64,000 bases of DNA from Microplitis mediator (GCF_029852145.1 NC_079976.1:11258104-11322103), one strand, 5' to 3'. Positions 1-10,171 are shown, counted from the stretch's first letter. Made by a program: numbers and translations. Notes: a model not told the origin generated them from the sequence alone.

Positions 1-715
1 TCATGATCTGAGTTTCGTCATGAAATTCAGACCTAAATTCATTATGAATAATAATTTTTTTTACACGGGCATATATATCTTGGTATATTTTATTATATAT
101 AGATATATTGTATTGAAAGTAATTTATTTATTATTATACAGTATAATGTATATTTTTTATATAAGTTTTCAGTATGTTGCAAAATATATGGTACTATACA
201 TATTCCTCCTACTATGGTATGTTACATAATGAAAACCATGCATGTTAGTTTGTAATTTTCATTTCTATGCTAGTGGGTAGCTTCTCAAAAAATATAGGTA
301 CACAAAGACTATATTTTCAATATATCGAGAAAAATATAATTTCCAATATATGGGACAAATATAACTTCAATATACCGCAAACCATAGATTTGAACATATA
401 AGTTCTTCCATGTATGATCAATTGTATACAGACAATATATCACTAATTATATGAGTCAAAATCTATATGAATTTTATTATATTTTTTCATAAATTACATT
501 TATACCATCCATATATGACAAAAATATATTGAGCATTATATGAGATAATATACATAGAGAAATATAAAACATTATATGAAAAGAAATATATTACTAAAAA
601 TATATAATTCAATATATGTAAAAAACATATATTCATAAATATAGATATTTTTGCCGCCATATAATCATCACATATTCACCATATATATTTTTAAGAATAT
701 ATAGCTTTTCCATGC
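1..715. repeat. AT-rich interspersed sequence, probable MITE remnant
   Basis: This stretch is dominated by short ATATATA-like words and has no convincing gene. Near the right edge it reads TTTTGCCGCCATATAATC and then CCATGCGGG just before the LINE fragment. Similar wording (CGGCAAAA and TTTCATGCGGG) occurs around 13.2-13.5 kb and 15.5-15.66 kb, so it is probably one end of a dispersed AT-rich element. A 69-codon frame at 20-229 is explained by AT composition. Confidence 0.4.
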
Positions 716-1318
716 GGGTAGTGATGCTCAGACAAAAAACTCGTTGAAGTCCTAAACAAGATGCTCGAAAAACATAAGGAAAAACTTATTAGAAACAATG
801 TGGTAATTAAAGGTCTCCCTGTATCTGATGTAAATATAGCTACGCAAGTGACGGATTTTCTTTGCAATAAACTAAACATAAACAATACAATTTTGGAAGC
901 CAGAATGATAAGGCCGTCTCCACCTATTATCTCTGCTAAACTTTAATCTTGGGATTCAAAGATGCTGTTACTAAAATCTAAATATAAGTTTAAAGACTCT
1001 TCCGAAACAAGAAACATATACATTAATCCAGAGCTGACGAGCACTCTAATTGATAAGAAAAACAAGGAATTTGCTGCTCAGAAGAAGAAAGAAGGTAAAA
1101 AAACATCCGTCATGTTCCAGAGAGTATCTGTTGATAGTGAAATTTTTTATTGGTGCCCAAAAAATGAAAAAATGATGTTATCAGCCTCAAACAAACCAAG
1201 TTTTCCGTCTAGCACTCCTAAAACATCTAGCCTTTTAAAAGGTCCAACAGTACCCAATAGTATTTTCAATTTTATAGGAAGAGATTCAGTCGCAGTAACA
1301 AATAGTTCAAAAAACTAA
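716..1318 (+). pseudogene. LINE ORF1 fragment (RNA-binding protein)
   Basis: Two frames, 761-946 and 962-1318, together make one ORF1 remnant broken by a stop and frameshift near 945-962. The first piece carries LIRNNVVIKGLP, the start of the RRM-like domain typical of LINE ORF1 proteins (R-x-NNV-x-I-x-G). The second carries FKDSSETRNIYINPELT and a lysine-rich tail near EFAAQKKKEGKK. ORF1 proteins coat LINE RNA and act as chaperones in the retrotransposition particle. The fragment sits directly upstream of the endonuclease frame, as expected. It lacks the N-terminal half and cannot be functional. Confidence 0.7.
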
Positions 1319-1320
1319 GC

Positions 1321-1898
1321 GTGGAAAACTCACTAAGTATCTGCTTTCATAACGTAAATGGATTTAAGAATTTTAAAGATTATTTTTGTGCAATTAAAGC
1401 GGATATCTTTTGCGTTTCAGAAACCTGGATTGTTTCACCTCTAAAGTTTGTCCCGAATTTCTTAGCAGGCTCAGCGTCATACTGGTCGCAAGCAACTAAA
1501 ACCAGTATCACCCGTAGGGGGAGTGGTGGACTCGCTGTTATCTCGAAAGAGAAAAAAGTATCCTGCATTGTTAATCGTGCCGACTGGATTTTCGTCAGAC
1601 TTCAGCTAAAAAATAATCTTGACCTAATTGTAGGCACACTATACTTTAAACCTGACTGTAATATTGGAGATAAACTAGCAGAACTCAAACGAGAAATAGA
1701 AGAGATCCAGCTTCAACTAGAAAACGTCCCTATCATCATCGGCGGTGATTCAAATGCGTGCATAGGATTTAACGACCGAGGAGACCCAGACCTCCTAGTG
1801 GGTACCTATCTACACTCAGAAAGAGAAACATCAGACAAACTCACAAACATCAACTGGAGATTGCTCGCTGCTTGCATGAATGAATTAAATTTCATTCT
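1321..1898 (+). pseudogene. LINE ORF2 endonuclease domain, N-terminal part
   Basis: This frame encodes the first two-thirds of an exonuclease-endonuclease-phosphatase (APE-like) domain, which nicks target DNA to prime reverse transcription. Visible motifs are ICFHNVNGF at the N-terminus, FCVSETWI near residue 30 (E is the metal-binding glutamate) and GGDSNA near residue 141 (D and N of the catalytic centre). The frame begins 2 bp after the ORF1 stop. It is cut after ...NELNFIL by a TIR element. The last residues of the open frame, to 1926, come from that insertion. Confidence 0.8.
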
Positions 1899-3414
1899 AC
1901 AACGAAAAAAACAAATTTCGTCCTGATAACAAAAGACGGGATAACGAAAGATTTTGTTATAATGACAAAAATGATTAGCTTACGGTAACAAATCAATTTG
2001 TTATAGTAACAAATGAATTTGTGTCGTAATTAAGAAGTCAATTTGTTATGAGAACACATGATGTTTATTATAATAATATCGTCGTATTTTAAAGCCGGCA
2101 TTTGCTACCCGTAAGTAATCTTAGCTTATGATTACAAAATTTTTTGTTAATGCTACAAATTCATTCTGTTACTTTAACAAATCAGTTTTTGTATTGGAAC
2201 AAAACAGTTTTGTTACAGTTACAAACTGTTGCGCAATCACAACTACATTCAAATTTGAATGTAGTTGCACTTCCGGCAAATAGAGGCAGCACCTACTAGG
2301 GCCTAGTGTCTGGCAATTAAAACTTGACTTGCGCAGTGCGACGCATGCGCGTATGCTTTTCCTGCCTCGTGTCGAGAAGACCGACGCCATTATCTTGCGT
2401 TCATATAATTTTAAGTGACACCACGTGTTTTTTATAATCAATTAAATTTGCACTCATCTCGAGTAAATAAATAAAAGTAATTAATTAATTACATTAAGGG
2501 TTCATCACTCTCTGTAAAAATATAATTATTTTTATAATTGCGAGCACCGGAGCTCAGAAAATAAATAATAAAAACATCAAGCATTCCAGTGATCTACAAC
2601 CTGTTCCTAAGGAGGTTAATTGAACGGAAAATCGTACAGGTGCTTAACTACTCTTTTATAAATTAATTCAAGTGCTCATCAAAATAAAAGACTCAGTTTT
2701 ATTATTTAATTGATTATCATTATGCTCAATTTCTTAATTAAATTAAAATTTATTTTTCGCTCAGTAGCCTCTGCAATCATGCTACCACGTGTTAAACAAA
2801 TAAATTAAAATCAGTGTAATTTATTATGAGCTCATTAAATTCAATCAAATCAAGTGATCATTATTATTAAAACTCAATACCTAAATTAGTTATGCATTCA
2901 GTGCTATTAAAAATAGTAATTAATGTGTTCAATAATTAACTTCGCTCGGTAACCTCTGATTTCATGTTACTTTTCATTCTGACATTTTTGCGATCAACTC
3001 AGTGTTCAATTAAACTCAACTTAATTATTTTAATTCGTTTATTTACTCGAGCTCAATTCAATAATTTGTATTCAATCATTTACGTATTCATGAGCTCAGA
3101 CATTTAATAGTATTGATAAATTAAATTAACGATTTAATTTGTAACCCAGTGATATTTTGTGCTGTGACAAATAAAAATATTGTTATATTTTTAAATATGC
3201 GTATTTTTCAAACATCCTAACCACCAACCAGTCCTGGCATGTCTTTATTTAATTATTATTACAACACAAACCATTCCTTGGCCCAACAAAGAATTTGCTA
3301 GCATTACAAAAACATTGTAATCCCAACGAATGCTTCGTGATCCGTATATTAAGGCAGAATTTTGTTACCGTAAGTCATCTTATCTTGTGGTCACAAAAAA
3401 TTTTTTTCCGTGTA
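1899..3414. mobile_element. TIR element nested in the LINE (family C: ACACGGAAAAAAA ends)
   Basis: Left end ACAACGAAAAAAACAAATTT and right end (reverse complement) ACACGGAAAAAAATTTTTTG are inverted copies, and about 70 bp further in both share CTTACGGTAACAAA. The interior is AT-rich and noncoding, with repeated GTTAC/GTAAC words between 1970 and 2240 and an internal repeat of TTCGCTC(A/G)GTA(G/A)CCTCTG at 2756 and 2941. It interrupts the endonuclease coding sequence, which resumes right after 3414. A clear target duplication was not resolved. No transposase is visible, so it is non-autonomous. Related ends occur at 34333-36314 and near 39190. Confidence 0.6.
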
Positions 3415-4160
3415 TTAAACGGCCGTACCTTAGGTGACAAACCTGCAAGAAAAACCTTTTGCAATAAAAACGGCTCTAGCGTGATTGACCTCGTTTGGGC
3501 AAGCTACAAAACTCTGTCATTAATTAGCAATCTCAAAATTTCATCGGACGTTTTCTCTTCAGACCACTTTCCCGTAATTCTAGAGCTATTTGATCCGACT
3601 TCTTCCACTAAACCTCTTTGCCACAACCCAATCATTCATTATTGTTCCTCGTTTAAATGGAAGCAAGATTTATCTACATCTTACAAACTTTACCTTACCG
3701 CAACTGAAAACACGTCTTTTAAAAGCACTAATGATCCAAACGTCAAGGCTGAATTTCTAATAAACGGTATTAGGGAAGCGGCCACGTATACAGGTATGGA
3801 GGTAAGAAAGAAGAGCTACTCAGCACCGTCGTCCAATAACTCATGGTTCGATAAATCTTGTAGGAACGCCATAAGAGTGACCAAGGCTGCACTTAAAACT
3901 TTTTTCAAATCCAACTTAAGCGAAATGGACAGAGTAAACTACCTGGCTGCTAAAACAGACTACATACAGCTGATTAAAAATAAGAAAGTCCTATATATCA
4001 AGCAGATTCAAGACTCCTTCGCTACCACAAAAAATCCGGCTGAATTCTGGCAAGCTGTAAGACGGTGTAAGGCAACAAGTAGGTTTTAGCAAGGACGCGA
4101 CGTTCAGAGTTGGAACATTTTCTATGAATCTGTATATCCCAAAGTACAACCCTATCAAAT
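3415..4160 (+). pseudogene. LINE ORF2 endonuclease C-terminal part and linker
   Basis: Coding resumes with VLNGRTLGD, continues to VIDLVWAS and reaches SSDHFPVIL, the conserved SDH motif that holds the catalytic histidine of APE-type endonucleases. A linker follows toward the RT. The frame stops at 4089. After a small frameshift the coding sense continues with VQSWNIFYESVYPK up to the MITE at 4172. The apparent start codon at 3295 lies inside the inserted element and is not a real start. Confidence 0.75.
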
Positions 4161-4171
4161 AGTGCTATGTT

Positions 4172-4308
4172 ACCACTCTGGTTAAAAAAGAGAATTAAAA
4201 AGAATTAATTTTTCAATATTTTTAATCCTTTTTAATACTGCCAATCCTCTCTTAAATGGCCACGTTACATGGCTTAATCCTTTTTAATTCTCCTTTTTAA
4301 CCAGGGCA
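4172..4308. mobile_element. Short MITE inside LINE ORF2
   Basis: About 137 bp with inverted ends: left CTCTGGTTAAAAAAGAGAAT, right (reverse complement) CCCTGGTTAAAAAGGAGAAT, each followed by TAAAAAG(A/G)ATTAA. The words GCTATGT (left) and GCATGT (right) flank it and may be a degraded target duplication. It separates the LINE linker from the RT domain. Confidence 0.7.
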
Positions 4309-4312
4309 GCAT

Positions 4313-5845
4313 GTGGAAGAACTAGATTGCGAATTCACTTCAACTGAACTTGACCTTTACCTAAAAAATCTTAAGTTCAACAAGTCACCAGGCCCAGACC
4401 AAATCCCGAACGAGTTTTTATCTAATCTTCCATCTAGCTGGAAACACAACTTGCTGTCGTTATTCAATTGTATTTTGGCCAAAGAAGAAACTCCATCAGA
4501 CTGGTCCGCAGTCAATCTCTATATGCTGTTTAAGGCTGGAGATCATACAGACCCAGCAAACTACCGTGGAATCGCCCTAGTAAACTGCTTGGCGAAACTC
4601 TTCACTGAACTTCTAAGGAAAAAGCTGGAATCTTGCGCGGAAAAAGCTAAAATGATACCCGAATCACAAATGGGTTTTAGAAGTAAAAGAAGCTGTGCCG
4701 AAACAATTTTTATACTTCAGTCTGCGGTGCATTTCCGTCTGCGATTAGTGGCCAAAGCCTACGTAATCCTTGTAGACTACAAAAGAGCCTTCGACTTAGT
4801 TCCTCACCTAAAGCTCTGGCAAAAACTACATCACCTCGGTGTAAGTGCGAAGCTTATTAATATCCTCATTAGCCTCTACGAGAAAGCACATGTGCAAGTT
4901 AAAGTAGGAAATCAGTTCTCAAACAAGTTCAGAGTCACTGAAGGAGTGCTCCAAGGTGAGAGCCTAAGTCCACTACTCTTCATACTGTTCCTCGCTGACT
5001 TTGAAAGCTTCCTCCGAAATCACAACTGCTCTGCATTAAATATAAACAATTTTATCGACCTTCTCGTATTAATGTTTGCTGATGACACTGTGTTATTTGC
5101 CGAAAATGCCAAAGATCTTATAAAGCTTTTAAAATTACTAGAGCTATACTGTAGCCAGAATGGTCTTTCGGTAATCGCTAAAAAAACGAAAACAATGATT
5201 TTCAGGAACGCTGGTAAACTGAAAACAGATGAAGTCGAACGTTTCTTCTTCGAACAGAATAAAATTGAGATTGTCAGCACTTACAAGTACCTAGGAGTTA
5301 TGATATCATCGTCTATGCTGGACCTAAAATCTACTGAGTTTGCAATTAAAAAAGCTAAGATCGCATCGGGAGCAGTACTAGGAATAGCAAGCGCAGCAAG
5401 AAATGACTCGTGGGCAGCTAACGTTCGCCTTTTTGACGCCATGGTATCTTCAGTACTCTTTTACGCCTTTCCAGTATGGGGTCTCGCTTATGTGAATATG
5501 ATTGAAACGGTTCAAGCCGATTACTTCAGGAAAGTTTTATGCCTGCCCAGATGCACTCCAAACCACCTCCTGAGAATGGAACTAAGTCTATCTAAACTCT
5601 GTCTAACAGCGTACAAATTAACCCTGAAATTTCTGATAAGTATATTAGAATTAAACAACAATAGACTCTCGAAAATATGCTTTTTACGCCAGGTCGATCT
5701 TTGCGATGACCCCAGAGGTATAATTGGCAATAGTAAATGCAACTGGGCAGCCTGTCTCAAAGAAGTCCTTTGTAGGATGAACATCTCCCATCTATGGGGT
5801 GACTGGGACCATCTATCTGGAAAACCAACATTACTCCAGTTCTAA
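4313..5845 (+). pseudogene. LINE ORF2 reverse transcriptase domain
   Basis: A 510-codon open frame with ordered RT motifs: KSPGPDQIPNEF near residue 25, NYRGIALVN near 83, MGFRSKRSC, DYKRAFD, GVLQGESLSPLLF, and the catalytic LMFADDTVLFAE near residue 250, followed by YKYLGVMIS (thumb). It copies LINE RNA at the nicked target. The first ATG lies just after the MITE and is not the natural start. The RT core itself appears intact, but the frame is lost near 5835. Upstream endonuclease and downstream Cys/His segments belong to the same polyprotein. Confidence 0.85.
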
Positions 5846-6312
5846 ACAAATTCAAACAAATTTTAAAAAAAGAGGACATAACTGCATGTGAAAACTCTCA
5901 CGCATGCCTCTTTCATTTTCCCAGGCCTGCAAACTTCAGCACTGCTTTTCATCTCACTCATCGTCTTCCGATTACACGGAAACGTTTAATAACACAACTA
6001 CGACTGGCAAATCACTTTATGTGTGCCTTCTCCTCCAAACGGGATGTAACCAAGATTTACCCCAAAGGCCTGTACAAGCTTTGTAAATTAGAAAGCTTTG
6101 AAACTGTTGAACACATTCTATTCAGCTGTCCAGCCTACGAAATCAACCGCGTTAAACTTATAAATCCCTGGACAAAACCTCTCGAAAGCTCTCAAGTAGA
6201 AAAATACCTAATCCTGAAAACACGATCTATCAAACTCATAAGAAAAATCCTCTTCTTCATGCAAATCAGTTTAGAACGAAGGAACCAGCTCTTAAATACG
6301 GGTGACACATAG
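5830..6312 (+). pseudogene. LINE ORF2 C-terminal Cys/His region
   Basis: After a frameshift near 5835 the coding sense continues in another frame through HRLPITRKRL, LANHFMCAFSSK, LYKLCKLESFETVEHILFSC and PAYE to a stop at 6312. The C-x8-H-x4-C spacing is the zinc-knuckle-like motif found C-terminal to the RT in many insect LINEs. The stop is followed immediately by an RPT-A insertion in the 3' UTR. Confidence 0.7.
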
Positions 6313-6935
6313 TTAAAATATCTGTCTATCGGTTGACCCCGCGGGCCAACCCCAAAACTTCCCGCTGTTTTCGAGCTCCCCGAGCTCGAAAACATTGTTG
6401 TAGATACATTTTCGATCTCTTCGAGCTCGAAAATACTTTTGTGTGCCATTGTTTTCGAAAAAAACCGATATTAGCATTTCTTTCTCCCACGATATCTCAG
6501 GAACGAATTGACCGATTTTGATGGTTGAGGCGGCAATCGGCGTATTTTATTGAGTTCTAGAGCTGATAAAATTTTGAAATTGTTTGGTTCAGTTGTTTCG
6601 AAGATATTCGCAAAAAAACCGTTTTGCTATTTCTTTTGCCCGCGATAACTCTCGAACGAATTATCCGATTGAGATGGCTAAGGCAGTAATCGACGCGTTT
6701 TATCAAGTTCTAGAGCTAATTAGATTTTGGAGTTGATCGTATAAGTCGTTTCTGAGAAATCAATAAAAAACTAAAAAAAAAAAATTTTTTTTTTCGTAAT
6801 TCGCCAATATTATCGAGTCTACTTGATCAAATGATCTGAAATTTTCAAAAAAGTTGATGGCCAACAAGCTCTTTCGATTGCCGCCCCAACCATCCAAATC
6901 GGTTCATTAGTTAAAAAGTTATAGACCAGTCACAC

Positions 6936-6998
<63 letters not shown>

Positions 6999-7157
6999 TA
7001 GAGTCACTCGGACATCATTCTGAAAATAGTCAGAATAGCTTCCTAGGACCTCAAAACGTCGACATCTGATGAAATTTCGATTTTCGCGAATCGGGGTGAA
7101 AACAATAACTTCCCAATTTTTCGAAAATCGTCGATTTTCTTAGCGGGAAGTTAAAAA
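6313..7157 (+). repeat. RPT-A copy 1, near full length
   Basis: Reference copy of the dominant repeat here. The left part has CGGTTGACCCCGCGGGCCA, AACTTCCCGCTGTTTTCGAG and mirrored GAGCTCGAAAA blocks. Next come two direct units around ACCGATTTTGATGGTTGAGG-CGGCAATCG (6509 and 6661), then an A/T-run centre near 6770-6795, then a third unit in reverse orientation (6818-6925). A (CA)n tract (about 6949-6992) and a conserved end follow: CAGAATAGCTTCCTAGGACC and TTAGCGGGAAGTTAAAAA. AACTTCCCGCT near the left end and AGCGGGAAGTT at the right end are inverted copies. TTAAAA flanks both sides. No coding capacity. Confidence 0.8.
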
Positions 7158-7173
7158 TAAAAAGATAAATAAG

Positions 7174-7204
<31 letters not shown>

Positions 7205-7325
7205 AATAAAGAACAAAAATTATGAATGTAATGATAAGTTATCCGCCCACCTTGCTCAGCCCTCATTGCAGTAGTGAACCTTTCTGTACCCCTTTAATAT
7301 GCAATAAAGAATTATTATTATAGAT
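7158..7325 (+). mobile_element. 3' UTR and tail of the first LINE
   Basis: After the RPT-A copy there is an (AAAT)n-like tract (7165-7205), noncoding sequence, and a terminal AATAAAGAATTATTATTAT. ATT-repeat tails preceded by AATAAAG are common 3' ends of insect LINEs, and another LINE here ends the same way near 32330. Confidence 0.5.
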
Positions 7326-7670
7326 AGAATTTCTTAGAACTCAATTTTATATAATTAAATAAAATTATATAAAAAATGTTCAACCGAATGTATAAATATG
7401 TATGGTTATATATAAAATAATATAATTATATATATTTATTGTAACAGTGCGTTTCGACTACTAGGCGGAATCGAAAAAAAAAAATTTTCATAGTCTTAAT
7501 AACGAAAAACTAAAATGAAAAATTTTTGCGTGTATTTTAAATGGGAAAGTGGGTCCCCCTTTGTGATAGCTCAATTCTAAAGATATCTGGCTGAAATTTT
7601 GTAAGGATTCTTTTTATAATATGAAGTAACTTTTGAGCCAATAAGACGTTAAAAAAAAAGTATTTTTATC
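7326..7670. other. AT-rich spacer, nothing recognised
   Basis: No gene, tandem array or inverted repeat was recognised. A short GC-richer patch, GTGGGTCCCCCTTTGTG, lies near 7551. Confidence 0.4.
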
Positions 7671-7832
7671 TTCCCGCTAAGAAAATCGATGATTTTCAAA
7701 ATTTCGGGAAGTTATTGATTTCACCACGATTTGCGAAAATCGAAATCTCATCAGATGTCGACGTTCTGAGGTCCGAGGAAGCTATTCTGACTATTTTTAG
7801 AATGAGGTCCGAGTGTCTGTATGTATGTAAAT
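7671..7832 (-). repeat. RPT-A terminal fragment (copy 2a)
   Basis: Begins with CTTCCCGCTAAGAAAATCGA and runs through ATCAGATGTCGACG, GAGGTCCGAGGAAGCTATTC and a short GTAT run, i.e. the right end of RPT-A in reverse orientation. It stops where the inverted 15-bp arrays begin. Confidence 0.7.
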
Positions 7833-8588
7833 GTAGGTGCCGCGACTATTAAACCGAGGACAGTTCAACCGCTATACTTCAACCGGTGACATTTCAACCG
7901 AATGACACTTTAACCGTGGATACTGCAACCGAACGACAGTTCAACCTAGCGACATTTCAACCGACAAAAAATCTCTAATCAAATATCCGAAGACATTTAA
8001 TCCGATAGACAAGATATCCCCGGACTAATTATTTAAAAGACAAAAAATCCGTGACAAAATATCCTGTCGATAAATCTTATTCAGAAAAATATATTTTAAG
8101 TGGAAAATAATTCATGGTTTTTGATGAACGGGTATTGTACCATTTCAAGCATATGTGTTGACCTTTTTCCAAAATAATACCCACCCAAAATCTGTGAAAA
8201 AAGGGCACAGTACGATTTCAAGCATATGTGTTGACCTATTTCCAACTGGTTTCGTTCCTGGCGGTACCGACATGGTCTGGGTTCGATTCCCAGTTCGGGC
8301 TATCTATATTCTTCTCAATTTATCTCTAAATTGTCTTGTTGAGAAGGTAAATTGTAAATTACGTTTCACTATATTTTAAAAAACAATATGATACTGTACA
8401 TGTTAAAATTTAAAGTTTTCAATTAAATGTTTGAATATTGTTTGGTTTCATCGTTTTCAGTTGAAATGTCGCTAGGTTGAACTGTCGTTCAGTTGAAGTG
8501 TCCATGGTTGAAGTGTCGTTCGGTTAAAGTGTTGGCGATTGAAATGTCCCGGTTGAACTGTCTTTGGTTTAAATGTTAAAGAACCATG
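7833..8588. repeat. Inverted arrays of a GACA(G/T)TTCAACCG unit flanking a SINE fragment
   Basis: From 7850 to 7965 about seven units of 15-16 bp read like GGACAGTTCAACCG or TGACATTTCAACCG. From 8451 to 8577 about eight units read in the opposite sense (GGTTGAACTGTC, AGTTGAAATGTC). A second motif, GACAAAATATCC, recurs at 7985-8070. The interior has a duplicated segment containing TTTCAAGCATATGTGTTGAC (8144 and 8217) and a tRNA-derived SINE piece. The arrays behave like long, internally repetitive inverted ends. Confidence 0.7.
8240..8395 (+). mobile_element. tRNA-derived SINE, 5'-truncated
   Basis: Contains the B box GGTTCGATTCC (8280-8290) in GGGTTCGATTCCCAGTTCGG, followed by the SINE body TCTCTAAATTGTCTTGTTGA, which matches the SINE at 54012 and the half-copy near 53850. 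The A box is missing. A 74-codon frame across it has no support. Confidence 0.65.
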
Positions 8589-9173
8589 TGTGTGTTTGAG
8601 GTCCTAGGAAGCTATTCTGACTATTTTCAGAATGATGTCCGAGTGACTGTATGTATGTGTGTGTGTGGGTGTGTGTGCGTGTGTATGTGTGTGTATGTGT
8701 GTGTGTGTGACCGGTCTATAACTTTTTAACTAATGAACCGATTTGGATGGTTAAGGTGGCAATCGAAAGAACTTGTTGGCCATCAACTTTTCTAAAAATT
8801 TCAGATCATTTGATCGAGTACACTCGAAAATATTGGCGAATTACGAAAAAAAATTTTTTTTTTTAGTTTCTTATTGATTTCTCAGAAACGAGTTGAACGA
8901 TCGATTTCAAAATTTGATCAGCTTTAGAATTTATTAAAACGCGTCGATTGCCGCCTCAACCATCAAAATCGAGTCATTTGTCTAAGAGATATCGCGGGAG
9001 AAAGAAACGAAGAAAAACGGTTTTTTGCCAATATTTTTGAAACAACTAAACTAAACAATCCCAAAATCTGTTCAGCTCTAGAACTCAATAAAATACGTCG
9101 ATTGCCGCCTCAGTCATCAAAATCGAGGAAGAAATGCTAAAAAAACGGTTTTTTTTTCGAAAACAATGGCATA
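8589..9173 (-). repeat. RPT-A copy 2b, near full length
   Basis: Reverse-orientation copy: GAGGTCCTAGGAAGCTATTC, a GTAT/GT tract (8648-8710), the reversed third unit (ATGAACCGATTTGGATGGTT), the A/T centre near 8845, then two units containing CGATTGCCGCCTCAACCATC. The left-end GAGCTC block is missing because the CACTG-type MITE at 9174 lies there. Confidence 0.75.
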
Positions 9174-9543
9174 CACTGTTAAAAAAATTGTTTGAATTTT
9201 TAAAACATTGTATATAACGCAATAAACACATACATTTGTGTTTGAAATTTCATTACTAATTTCGTATAGAATTTAAAATACATGTTTTTAAATTTTCAAA
9301 TTAACACTGGATTTTCAAATACTTCTTTTTGAATTTTCAAATACAAGTTTTTTAATATATAAATACTTTTTTTTTAATTTTTAAATATAGATGTATTTAA
9401 AAATCTGAAGCGTTTATTTGAAAATTCAAAAGCGTGTATTTTAAATTCTATACGATCGTAACAATGAAATTTCAAACACAATTGCATGTGTTTATTGCGT
9501 TATATACAATGTTTCGAAAATTCAAACAATCATTTTAACAGTG
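9174..9543. mobile_element. MITE with long inverted ends (CACTGTTAAAA type)
   Basis: About 370 bp. Left CACTGTTAAAAAAATTGTTT and right (reverse complement) CACTGTTAAAATGATTGTTT continue as matching arms of about 110 bp through ATATAACGCAATAAACACAT and TATAGAATTTAAAATACA. Noncoding. The flanking dinucleotide is TA on the left and CA on the right, so a TA target duplication is possible. Ends resemble the elements at 20679 and 58810. Confidence 0.8.
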
Positions 9544-9886
9544 CATGGTAGGGTGGAAATTAAAGACTATTAGGTATATATAAAGTAATAGAATGTTTAT
9601 TGATAAAACTTCAATATTTCGCAAACAACATTATAATTTTTTTTTTTTTTTTTATCAACTATTGTTATAATATAATATAATATAGCGGGTAATTATATTT
9701 TTTTTCTTAAACCTTTAAAAAAGTAGAAATTAAATAAATATTTTCAAGTTAAATCACATTTTAATAAATAAATACACTTTATTTCAATGCACAGCTACAA
9801 TTATAACTTTACAAATCACATTTTAATATTTACGTCACTATAAAATTATTATGTTTATTAGCATTATGCTATATCACATTTAATAC
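9544..9886. other. AT-rich spacer upstream of a small ORF
   Basis: Poly-T (9638-9653) and AT-rich text without recognised repeats. The base composition becomes less AT-rich only after about 9885. Confidence 0.4.
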
Positions 9887-10018
9887 ATGGGGCTGGCAAT
9901 AGCCTATCGAACAAGGTACTTGCTTACCATACTTACAATACTATTTATGTGCATTGCATTGGCAGCTCCCTGGTGGTGGAATACCGACAATTTTCCGACC
10001 GAATTGAAGTGGCGCTGA
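9887..10018 (+). CDS. Candidate 43-aa peptide ORF with a signal-peptide-like N-terminus
   Basis: An ATG at 9887 opens 43 codons ending in TGA (10016-10018). Residues 1-10 include two arginines, residues 11-24 form a hydrophobic core (YLLTILTILFMCIA), and LAA gives a plausible signal-peptidase site near residue 26-27. The remaining 17 or so residues are tryptophan-rich (APWWWNTDNF) and end in KWR. Local base composition is less AT-rich than its surroundings. In the +2 frame the sequence stays open to 10086 (VEYRQFSDRIEVALTSLQ...), so this could also be a signal-peptide exon or a frameshifted gene. I do not recognise a family. No promoter or splice site was confirmed. Confidence 0.3.
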   Translation: MGLAIAYRTRYLLTILTILFMCIALAAPWWWNTDNFPTELKWR

Positions 10019-10171
10019 CTTCATTACAAAATGATAGCGGAATACAAGAACTCGATCGAATCTGCAGGGCTCTGCTGCTTCTATGACTAGGCTAGTGGGT
10101 GGGGGTTCTTATCAAAGAAGAACACCTATATAGGCCGAGAATTGGTGGCGGCAGAGGCCCATAAACATTCA
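10019..10171. other. GC-richer unassigned sequence next to the small ORF
   Basis: Contains CTGCAGGGCTCTGCTGCTTC, GTGGGTGGGGGTTC and TTGGTGGCGGCAGAGGCCC. Short open stretches exist in all three plus frames, and no motif or repeat was recognised. It could be downstream exon, UTR or a unique genomic remnant. Confidence 0.3.

Larger units (their letters stand above)
716..7325 (+). mobile_element. Degenerate APE-type non-LTR retrotransposon (LINE) with three nested insertions
   Basis: Pieces of one LINE lie in order on the plus strand: ORF1 (716-1318), endonuclease (1321-1898 and 3415-about 4160), reverse transcriptase (4313-5845), a cysteine/histidine C-terminus (to 6312), then a 3' UTR ending in AATAAAGAATTATTATTAT near 7320. 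A TIR element (1899-3414), a MITE (4172-4308) and an RPT-A repeat (6313-7157) interrupt it; the reading frame resumes after the first two, and the 3' UTR resumes after the third. The clade is uncertain. The EN-RT-Cys/His order and the motif GVLQGESLSPLLF fit the I/Jockey/CR1 group of APE LINEs. The 5' end is truncated near 716. Confidence 0.8.

Noticed and set aside
2169..2441. 90-codon minus-strand frame
   Set aside because: It lies in the noncoding interior of a TIR element and shows no recognisable domain.
7833..8588. CRISPR-like or replication-origin iterons
   Set aside because: The 15-bp units are directly adjacent with opposed orientation and lie among eukaryotic repeats; no cas or rep genes exist here.
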